This document shows, piece by piece, positions 1 through 5,511 of a stretch of DNA of 6,726 nt; position 1 is the first letter of the stretch; the number at the start of each line of letters is the position of its first letter. The notes below the pieces were generated by a model that was given only the letters and a program-made list of their open reading frames with translations, made no database searches and was not told where the DNA came from. The DNA comes from an uncultured Prevotella sp. GTDB lineage: Bacteria > Bacteroidota > Bacteroidia > Bacteroidales > Bacteroidaceae. Position numbers and translations under genes: made by a program. The stretch covers positions 1 to 6,726 of the forward strand of contig CAKQFF010000105.1 of assembly GCA_934230685.1 (NCBI GenBank), written 5' to 3'.

Positions 1-680
1 ACTTCCTTGCGTGCTGTGTTAACGAGGATAGCGTTCTTCTTCATCTTGCCAACGAGAGCGGCATTGATGCTCTGCTTGGTCTCAGGAGTAGCAGGAATAT
101 GGAGCGAAACAACGTCGCAATTCTCGAAGAGAGCGTCCTGTGAGTCAACAGCAGTTACGCCAGCAGCCTCGATAGCCTCTTTCGGGCAGAAAGCATCATA
201 AGCAAACACTTCCATGCCAAAGCCCTTAGCTATGCGGGCAACATTGCGGCCTACATTGCCGAATGCAAGAATACCGAGTTTCTTGCCCATAAGCTCTGAG
301 CCAGACTTGCCATTGTAGAAATTGCGAACAGCATAAACCAACAATCCAAACACAAGCTCTGCAACAGCGTTGGAGTTCTGACCAGGAGTGTTCTCTACAA
401 CAACACCCTTCTCCTTAGCGTAAGCGCAATCAACATTGTCGTAGCCAGCACCTGCGCGCACCACAATCTTAAGCTGCTTTGCAGCGTCGAGCACCTCAGG
501 AGTAACCTTATCCGAACGGATAATCATAGCGTCGGCATCAGCCACAGCGTCAAGCAACTGCTGCTTTTCTGTATATTTCTCAAGGAGAACGAGTTCGTTG
601 CCAGCCCCTTCAATTTCAGCCTTTATACCATTCACCGCTGCTGCTGCAAACGGTTTCTCTGTTGCCACCAATATTTTCAT
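1..680 (-). CDS. serA: D-3-phosphoglycerate dehydrogenase, N-terminal part (gene runs off the left edge)
   Basis: The likely product oxidises 3-phosphoglycerate to 3-phosphohydroxypyruvate with NAD+, the first step of serine synthesis, in the cytoplasm. The start is the ATG at 678-680 and 226 codons are visible with no stop. What is seen: the N-terminus MKILVATEKPFA, RAGAGYDNVD at residues 75-84, NTPGQNSNAVAE at 97-108 (substrate and nucleotide domain junction), the Rossmann loop AFGNVG at 139-144, and ILVNTARKEV near the edge. The first Gly of the usual GxGxxG loop is Ala139; from memory this is common in Bacteroidales SerA. The catalytic Arg, Glu and His lie beyond the edge and cannot be checked. 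The sequence resembles the short form of about 300 residues without an ACT domain, so roughly 80 residues should be missing; that is inference. It lies downstream of serC on the same strand, which fits SerA rather than another 2-hydroxyacid dehydrogenase. No Shine-Dalgarno site and no good promoter of its own were found in the 184-bp spacer. Confidence 0.93.
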   Translation of the reverse strand, partial: MKILVATEKPFAAAAVNGIKAEIEGAGNELVLLEKYTEKQQLLDAVADADAMIIRSDKVTPEVLDAAKQLKIVVRAGAGYDNVDCAYAKEKGVVVENTPGQNSNAVAELVFGLLVYAVRNFYNGKSGSELMGKKLGILAFGNVGRNVARIAKGFGMEVFAYDAFCPKEAIEAAGVTAVDSQDALFENCDVVSLHIPATPETKQSINAALVGKMKKNAILVNTARKE

Positions 681-731
681 AGTAAATGATTTTTAGAATT
701 TATGATTGTTGAAATAAAAAATCAGTAAATC

Positions 732-853
732 GACAATTGAAAATTGACATTTGATAATTATGACTATCCATGTTGCTCACTTTACTATAGATATGAAACA
801 ATTCTATATCATCAATTTATATCATAATTACGAATTGTCAATCTTCAATTGTC
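732..853. repeat. Heptamer-based imperfect inverted repeat in the serC-serA spacer
   Basis: The arms are 732-763 and 822-853. The reverse complement of the right arm matches the left arm at 28 of 32 positions. The loop is 58 bp. Each arm is a run of 7-bp units of the form GAnNATT (for example GACAATT, GAAAATT); the right arm continues for one more unit to 860. In the serC transcript this would fold into a long AT-rich stem, followed toward serA by a T-rich stretch. It could affect mRNA stability or termination between serC and serA, but the loop is too long for a classic intrinsic terminator. The repeat ends 11 bp beyond the serC stop codon. The rest of the 681-864 spacer is AT-rich and shows nothing else. 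Confidence 0.75.
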
Positions 854-864
854 AATCGTCTGTA

Positions 865-1932
865 TTAATGTTGTGCCTCAAACTCCTGCATGCACTTAAC
901 AAGAGCCTCTACGCACTCAAGCGGCAATGCGTTGTAGCAGCTTGCACGGAAACCACCTACTGAACGATGGCCCTTGATGCCTACCATGCCCTTAGATGTA
1001 GCATACTCGAAGAACGGCTTCTCAAGATCCTTATACTCATCGTTCATCACGAAGCAGATATTCATGAGCGAACGAGAACCTGGCTCAACTGTTCCACGGA
1101 ACAACTTGTTGCGGTCGATTTCTGCATAAAGCATGTCGGCACGCTCCTTAGCACGGCGATCCATCTCCTCTACTCCACCATTCTTCTTAATCCAGCGGAG
1201 AGTCTCGAGTGCGCAATAGATAGGCACTACTGGAGGTGTGTTGAACATAGAGCCTTTGTCTACATGTGTGCGATAGTCGAGCATTGTAGGAATCTGGCGT
1301 GGAGCCTTGCCCAGAACCTCATCCTTCACGATGATGAGAGTAACACCTGCCATAGCAAGATTCTTCTGAGCACCTGCGTAGATGCAGTCGTACTTGGCAA
1401 CGTCTACCGGACGGCTGAAGATATCAGAAGACATATCGCCGATGAGACGAACGGGAACATCAGGATCCTTGCGGATTTCTGTGCCGTAGATAGTATTATT
1501 GGTGGTGATATGCAAATAGTCGAGATCGGCCGGGCACTCATAATCCTTTGGATAGAATGTGTAGCCAGCATCAGCTGAAGAAGCAACCTCAACAACCTCG
1601 CCAAACAGCTTAGCCTCCTTCATGGCCTTCTTTGCCCATGTACCTGTGTTAAGGTAGCCTGCTTTCTTGATGAGGAAGTTGTAAGGAATCATGCAGAATT
1701 CCAAAGAGGCACCGCCACCAAGGAACAAAACTGAATAACCCTCTGGGACATTAAGAAGCTCCTTGATAAGAGCTACAGCCTCGTCAACAACAGGCTGAAA
1801 ATCCTTAGCTCTGTGGCTGATTTCTGCCAAAGAGAGTCCCGAACCATTGAAATCCAAAATCTGTTTTGCTGTGTTCTCAATCACTTCACGCGGAAGAATT
1901 GATGGACCGGCATTAAAGTTGTATTTCTTCAT
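865..1932 (-). CDS. serC: Phosphoserine aminotransferase (phosphohydroxypyruvate:glutamate)
   Basis: This PLP enzyme converts 3-phosphohydroxypyruvate and glutamate to O-phosphoserine and 2-oxoglutarate, the second step of serine synthesis; family members also act in PLP biosynthesis. The protein is 355 residues, a normal length for the family. What is seen: the N-terminus [11 protein letters not shown] (4-14), EISHR (37-41), the phosphate-loop motif GGGAS (72-76), W99 in the cofactor-stacking position, GDMSSD (165-170) with the Asp that contacts the pyridine nitrogen, the PLP lysine K190 in YAGAQKN, and [11 protein letters not shown] (321-331), whose arginines belong to the substrate site. 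All key residues are present. The ATG at 1930-1932 is preferred because the family N-terminus begins right there. A matching promoter lies about 47 bp upstream, the leader has no Shine-Dalgarno site, and serA follows on the same strand. The stop is TAA. Confidence 0.98.
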   Translation of the reverse strand: MKKYNFNAGPSILPREVIENTAKQILDFNGSGLSLAEISHRAKDFQPVVDEAVALIKELLNVPEGYSVLFLGGGASLEFCMIPYNFLIKKAGYLNTGTWAKKAMKEAKLFGEVVEVASSADAGYTFYPKDYECPADLDYLHITTNNTIYGTEIRKDPDVPVRLIGDMSSDIFSRPVDVAKYDCIYAGAQKNLAMAGVTLIIVKDEVLGKAPRQIPTMLDYRTHVDKGSMFNTPPVVPIYCALETLRWIKKNGGVEEMDRRAKERADMLYAEIDRNKLFRGTVEPGSRSLMNICFVMNDEYKDLEKPFFEYATSKGMVGIKGHRSVGGFRASCYNALPLECVEALVKCMQEFEAQH

Positions 1933-1978
1933 ATGCTTGTCTTTATTATTAAGTTAATAATTTTCCTTTTAACAATAG

Positions 1979-2009
1979 CGAAGTTACGATTTATTTTTGA
2001 ATAGCCAAA
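1979..2009 (-). promoter_or_regulatory. Bacteroidetes-type promoter for serC
   Basis: On the minus strand the -33 box TTTG (2006-2009) is followed after exactly 19 bp by TAACTTCG (1979-1986), which matches the -7 consensus TAnnTTTG at all but one fixed position. Transcription would start roughly 5-8 bp further on, giving a leader of about 40 nt that is AT-rich and lacks a ribosome binding site. It probably also serves serA, since no comparable site is seen in front of serA. Confidence 0.75.
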
Positions 2010-2111
2010 ATAAAAATCAAAAATTAATCGAGAATGTATAGAAACAGTATAAAAACGTCCCAATTTCTTGACATTTGCAAGGGCTACTTGAGAGTACACA
2101 TTATTATATAA

Positions 2112-2280
2112 GAATTTTGAGTTTTGAATTTTGAATTGTGCGCTATGCGCATTAGGAGTTGTTCAATGTTGAATTGAGAATTCTTAATTCAAAACTCAAA
2201 ATCGCCAACAACTCAAAAATCAAAATTGATTAATTCCTAATCGGCTCTGCCGATAATTCAAAACTCAAAATTCAAAACTC
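2112..2280. repeat. 169-bp foldback (REP/MITE-like) element with heptamer arms and paired hairpins
   Basis: The outer arms 2112-2137 and 2255-2280 are inverted repeats with 23 of 26 positions matching; all three differences are G/A. Each arm is a tandem of the 7-bp unit GARTTTT (or its complement). Just inside each arm is a small GC-rich hairpin: TGCGC-tat-GCGCA at 2139-2151 and ATCGGC-tct-GCCGAT at 2240-2254. Further in, ATTAGGA (2151-2157) pairs with TCCTAAT (2235-2241) and GAGTTGTT (2156-2163) pairs with AACAACTC (2207-2214). The centre holds a 24-bp palindrome (2169-2192, one mismatched pair). A 17-bp direct copy of the right arm sits at 2186-2202. The element ends 5 bp beyond the stop of the neighbouring HU-LysM gene and carries no coding region. 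It resembles a non-autonomous mobile or REP-type element; a role in ending the ftsY-operon transcript is possible, although neither hairpin is followed by a clean T-run. Confidence 0.8.
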
Positions 2281-2285
2281 ATATT

Positions 2286-3890
2286 TCATCGAAGTTTTTT
2301 CAGTTTCAGCTTTGGTATTTTTACTTTATCACCAGCCTTCACATGCTTGCGATTGTTGTACACCTCCACATAGCATTCCATTCCTGGTCCGAGATTGGCC
2401 TTGCTTATAGAGGCGAGTGTCTGTCCTTGTCTAACCGTCACCACCCTATCTGTGCCTACGATAATATAAGCACCCGTGCGTATGCGCACATCATAATTAT
2501 AGTCAGACGGTGCTGTGGCAGCTATTCTACTCTTGTCGGCTGCAGAAGTTTTCTTATTGGCAGCATCCTTGCTCACTGGCTTTTTGTCGGCAGCACTCTT
2601 GCTTGCAGCATCAGCCTTGTTGGGAGCATCAGCCTTGTTGGGAGCCTTAGAATTGTCAGCAACTTCGGTCTTGGTTTTATCTACAGCTTCGCCAGTAGCC
2701 TCAGCCTTATTGTCATGCTGAGGGTTTGCTGCTGCTGAGGATTGTTTATTTTCTTGTTGCTTCTTCTGTGGCTGAGCTATAGGCAAGACTGTGTCTCCTG
2801 ACTTTTCAGCCTTATTGTCCACAGTGGCAGCATGCACATTAAGACGGCTTTGCAGTTGCTCTATAGCCTTGTTCTTCTCTTCTATCTGACGATAGAGAAA
2901 ATACATACCTATGCCTATGCAGACAAGAAGGAAAAACGAGGCAGTAGTGAACCAATACATCAGACGCGGATTGCGCTGTTTGCAACCGACATTAACCCTC
3001 GGAGCAACAACTTCTTTCTCGTTAGATGATTCTGGCTCTTCTTCAGGCTCCTCTTCATCTGTTGACACTGTGTCAACAGCCGACTCTGCTGTTTCGGCAT
3101 TGTCGTCTGTAGCTACAGTATCATCAGCAGACGCGGTAATGTCGTCTTCATTACTCTCAGCTTCAACTTTCTCGTCTTCAGCTTCAACTTTCTCGTCTTC
3201 TGCCTCAATAGTTTCTTCTTCAGCCATAACAGTATCTTCTTCTTTCTTAACGTTTTCTTCCTTGGCCTCAACATTTTCTTCTTCATCCACAACGTCTTCA
3301 TGTGGTTCCGATTCAACATTAAGTTCGGTAGAAACAGTTTGTTCTGCAGACTCCTGCAATGCTTCTTCCTGTTCCGATTCTACAGAAACATTGGGCTCAG
3401 GCTCTACAGACTCGTCGGCGTCAGCCTGTTCTGCAACATCCGATTCGTCTATAGATTCCTCCTCGGTCTCTACGTTTGCATTCTCCTCTTCTATTGCCTG
3501 CTCATCGCTTTCTTCAGCAATATCCTGCTTTGAGCTTTCCTCAAACTCACGGTCAATATCCGAGAAGTCGACTCCATCATTAAGCACAACAGTCTCAAAC
3601 TGCACAAAGGGACGGTTCACCCTATCGCGCAACAGCACTTCGGGAGTGAATGAGATTTTGTTTCTTCCCTCAAGTATTATGCGCTCACCAGTGTTCACAT
3701 CCACACTGGCACGCGCACCCACACTCGTCACCTTAAATGTGCCGAGTCCTTTCACCTTAACTTGTTTGTCGGGAGAGTCAAGCTCATCGTTGATTATATC
3801 AAACATAAGATTGACGAACATGCTCGCTTCCTCGGGCTTAATCCCATAGCGATTACTCAGTTCCTCGGCAAAATCAGTAACCTTAGCCAT
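2286..3890 (-). CDS. Membrane-anchored HU-domain protein with LysM-like C-terminus
   Basis: The protein has 534 residues. Residues 1-100 form an HU/IHF domain, with VKGLGTF at 46-52, NTGER at 66-70, and FTPEVLLRDRVN at 81-92. Residues 108-296 are a low-complexity linker very rich in Glu and Asp. Residues 311-333 are a single hydrophobic membrane segment, with K304, R306 and R309 just before it, which favours an N-in orientation. Residues 334-352 look like a short coiled coil. Residues 355-465 are a Lys/Ala/Asp-rich linker. Residues 483-529 (TVRQGQTLASISK, then YNNRKHVKAGDKVKIPKL) fit a LysM fold. The predicted topology puts DNA binding in the cytoplasm and a peptidoglycan-binding domain outside the membrane. 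In the HU arm the usual intercalating Pro is Val65, so DNA bending may differ from canonical HU. Related HU-membrane-SPOR proteins are known in Bacteroidetes, to my recollection; the LysM version and the function remain inference. The gene overlaps the upstream HU gene by 8 bp. The ATG at 3888-3890 is supported by the HU N-terminus and by an upstream AGGAG. Confidence 0.85.
   Translation of the reverse strand: MAKVTDFAEELSNRYGIKPEEASMFVNLMFDIINDELDSPDKQVKVKGLGTFKVTSVGARASVDVNTGERIILEGRNKISFTPEVLLRDRVNRPFVQFETVVLNDGVDFSDIDREFEESSKQDIAEESDEQAIEEENANVETEEESIDESDVAEQADADESVEPEPNVSVESEQEEALQESAEQTVSTELNVESEPHEDVVDEEENVEAKEENVKKEEDTVMAEEETIEAEDEKVEAEDEKVEAESNEDDITASADDTVATDDNAETAESAVDTVSTDEEEPEEEPESSNEKEVVAPRVNVGCKQRNPRLMYWFTTASFFLLVCIGIGMYFLYRQIEEKNKAIEQLQSRLNVHAATVDNKAEKSGDTVLPIAQPQKKQQENKQSSAAANPQHDNKAEATGEAVDKTKTEVADNSKAPNKADAPNKADAASKSAADKKPVSKDAANKKTSAADKSRIAATAPSDYNYDVRIRTGAYIIVGTDRVVTVRQGQTLASISKANLGPGMECYVEVYNNRKHVKAGDKVKIPKLKLKKLR
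2608..2643. repeat. 18-bp perfect tandem duplication within the HU-LysM gene
   Basis: Two identical 18-bp copies (2608-2625 and 2626-2643) encode the repeated APNKAD in the Lys/Ala-rich linker between the membrane segment and the LysM-like domain. Because the unit is a multiple of three, copy number can change without a frameshift, so linker length may vary between strains. Confidence 0.85.
3157..3200. repeat. 21-bp perfect tandem duplication in the acidic linker of the HU-LysM gene
   Basis: Copies at 3157-3177 and 3178-3198 are identical, with two more matching bases after them. They encode two copies of a seven-residue acidic unit (EDEKVEA, residues 231-244). The unit is in frame and the surrounding linker shows weaker repeats of the same kind, which suggests growth by slippage or unequal recombination. 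Confidence 0.88.
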
Positions 3891-4173
3891 TTTGGTCTCC
3901 TTTCTTCATCTTGTTTTTTACCGAAGGAGCAGGTTTGAAACTAAGCACAATCTTTGGAGGCACCATCATCCTTTGTCCGGTAGACGGACTCACGACAATG
4001 CGCTCCATGCGGTTCTTAAGCTCGAAGGTGCCAAAATCAGGCACCGTGACATTCTCGCCATCATCAAACCTCTGGGCCATAGCTTCCAATACGCAACGCA
4101 CCATGCGCTGCGTATTCTCCTGAGAATAACCCGAACGTCTTGACAATTCGGCTATGTATTCCTTGTTGTTCAT
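3883..4173 (-). CDS. HU/IHF family DNA-binding protein, 96 aa
   Basis: This is a small nucleoid-type protein, expected to bind DNA as a dimer in the cytoplasm. The length is close to the usual 90 residues. Seen in order: an N-terminal helical part (EYIAELSRRSGYSQENTQRM), the turn VPDFGTF (44-50), the DNA-binding arm with SPSTGQ (62-67), and the C-terminal SFKPAPSVKNKM (78-89). Unlike the next gene, it keeps the arm proline (Pro63) that inserts into DNA in HU and IHF. The start at 4171-4173 forms an ATGA overlap with the rimO stop, a sign of coupled translation, and the end overlaps the HU-LysM gene by 8 bp. The tight arrangement suggests it works with that membrane-anchored HU protein, perhaps as a heterodimer, but this is inference. 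It cannot be assigned to a named HU or IHF subunit from sequence alone. Confidence 0.93.
   Translation of the reverse strand: MNNKEYIAELSRRSGYSQENTQRMVRCVLEAMAQRFDDGENVTVPDFGTFELKNRMERIVVSPSTGQRMMVPPKIVLSFKPAPSVKNKMKKGDQNG
3897..3901 (-). promoter_or_regulatory. Shine-Dalgarno-like AGGAG before the HU-LysM start
   Basis: On the minus strand AGGAG lies 6 nt before the ATG at 3888-3890, inside the last codons of the small HU gene. Such sites are uncommon in Bacteroidetes, and it supports this start. Because it also encodes the Lys-Gly of the HU tail, it may be chance. Confidence 0.45.
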
Positions 4174-5471
4174 TCTACTATTTCTCCATAAAGGTCGAAG
4201 TCATCGCTGTCGGTGATATGCACATTATAGAAGCAACCAGAGCGCAGACGACGCTTGTCGGCAGGGATAAGCACCTCAGGATCAACCTCTGGCGAGCAGA
4301 ACTCAGTGCGTCCCACATAGTAGTCGCCCTCGCGTCGGTCGATGATAGTAGTGAGTGTCTTGCCCACCTTGGCAGCCTCAACCTCAGCAGATATGCGCTG
4401 CTGCACAGCCATAAGCTTGTCGAGTCGGCGCTGCTTCACTTCAGCTGGCACATCATCCTCATAATGCTCGGCACTGTAAGTACCCTCCTCCTCGGAATAG
4501 GCAAAGGCTCCCATACGCTCAAACTTAGCCCACTTCACAAACTCAACAAGTTCCTTGAAGTCCTCTTCGGTCTCACCTGGGAAACCCACCATAAGTGTTG
4601 TGCGCAGACAGATGCCTGGCACACGCTCGCGTATCTGCTCAATGAGGTCCATTGTCTCCTGCTTCGACACATGGCGATGCATGCGTGTGAGCATATTGTC
4701 AGAGATGTGCTGCAAGGCGATGTCGAGATACTTGCACATGTTGGGCTTCTCGCGTATCACATCAAGCAATTCCAAGGGGAACTGGTTGGGATAAGCGTAG
4801 TGCAGGCGTATCCACTTAACGCCCTTGATATCAGCCATTTCGGCAATAAGGTCGGCAATATGGCGCTTGCCATCAAGGTCAACACCATAATATGTAAGCT
4901 CCTGAGCAATGATCTGAAACTCCTTAACGCCACGCTCCACAAGCGAGCGCACCTCGTCGAGAATCTCCTCCTTGGGTCGGCTCACATGCTTGCCTGTAAT
5001 AATAGGTATAGCGCAATAAGCACAACGACGGTCGCATCCCTCACTAATCTTCACGTAAGCATAGTGGTGAGGAGTTGTGATGAGACGGTCGCCAGAGCAA
5101 GTAGGCACGTCGGGCTTGCCGAGATCAGTGAGAAGCTGCTTGAAGTTGAACTTGCCATAGTATTTGTCTACCTGTGGGATTTCCGTTTCCAGCTCGTCCT
5201 TGTATCTCTGCGAGAGACAGCCCATGACGAAGAGTTTGCTGATGCGTCCCTCCTCCTTAGCCTGAACAAGCTCCAGGATAGTATCTATACTCTCCTGCTT
5301 TGCATCCTCGATAAATCCACATGTGTTCACCACGACAATCTCACCATCAATGCGCTTTGCATCGTGTGTGCAGTGGTAGCCAGCCTGCTCAAACATCGTC
5401 ATCAGAGCCTCTGAGTCGACGAGGTTTTTAGAGCAGCCCATTGTTATAATGTCTATTTGTCCTTTCTTCAT
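4170..5471 (-). CDS. rimO: Ribosomal protein S12 methylthiotransferase RimO
   Basis: RimO is a radical SAM enzyme that adds a methylthio group to the beta carbon of an Asp in ribosomal protein S12, using two iron-sulfur clusters. The protein is 433 residues, a normal length. The N-terminal methylthiotransferase domain carries the first-cluster cysteines C13 (TMGCSKN), C51 (NTCGFI) and C85 (MGCLSQ). The radical SAM domain carries CDRRCAYC with C146, C150 and C153. GFPGETEEDF (296-305) is typical of the family. The C-terminal TRAM domain spans about 368-433. SEGCDRRCAYCAIP and the opening MGCSKNLVDSE fit RimO rather than the tRNA enzymes MiaB or MtaB. It starts 40 bp after the ftsY stop with an AAAGGG stretch just upstream, and its TGA overlaps the HU start by 4 bp, so it is very likely co-transcribed with both. 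Confidence 0.97.
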   Translation of the reverse strand: MKKGQIDIITMGCSKNLVDSEALMTMFEQAGYHCTHDAKRIDGEIVVVNTCGFIEDAKQESIDTILELVQAKEEGRISKLFVMGCLSQRYKDELETEIPQVDKYYGKFNFKQLLTDLGKPDVPTCSGDRLITTPHHYAYVKISEGCDRRCAYCAIPIITGKHVSRPKEEILDEVRSLVERGVKEFQIIAQELTYYGVDLDGKRHIADLIAEMADIKGVKWIRLHYAYPNQFPLELLDVIREKPNMCKYLDIALQHISDNMLTRMHRHVSKQETMDLIEQIRERVPGICLRTTLMVGFPGETEEDFKELVEFVKWAKFERMGAFAYSEEEGTYSAEHYEDDVPAEVKQRRLDKLMAVQQRISAEVEAAKVGKTLTTIIDRREGDYYVGRTEFCSPEVDPEVLIPADKRRLRSGCFYNVHITDSDDFDLYGEIVE

Positions 5472-5511
5472 TATTCCCTTTTATCAATCTTTCTTTAGCA
5501 GCGAATCCACA

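Noticed and set aside
681..864. Separate serA promoter in the spacer
   Set aside because: No TTTG with 19-21 bp to TAnnTTTG was found on the minus strand; the best candidate box, TAGAATTG, has no -33 partner.
967..1578. A 203-codon open frame on the plus strand opposite serC
   Set aside because: It is antisense to a fully conserved SerC, with no promoter or domain of its own.
2067..2081. Short inverted repeat CTTG...CAAG upstream of serC as an operator
   Set aside because: Only four bases pair in each arm, which is expected by chance in a region of this size.
2240..2254. Intrinsic terminator for the ftsY operon
   Set aside because: The stem is only 6 bp and the following minus-strand sequence is not a T-run, so termination here is possible but not supported as a classic terminator.
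2112..2280. CRISPR array
   Set aside because: The repeats are 7-bp units without spacers and are arranged as inverted arms, not as regularly spaced direct repeats.
2911..3849. A 312-codon Ser-rich open frame on the plus strand opposite the HU-LysM gene
   Set aside because: The Ser-rich run is just the reverse strand of the Glu/Asp-rich linker codons.
4140..5414. A 424-codon open frame on the plus strand opposite rimO
   Set aside because: It lies antisense to a gene with all RimO motifs, its translation shows no recognisable domain, and it looks like a by-product of codon use in rimO.
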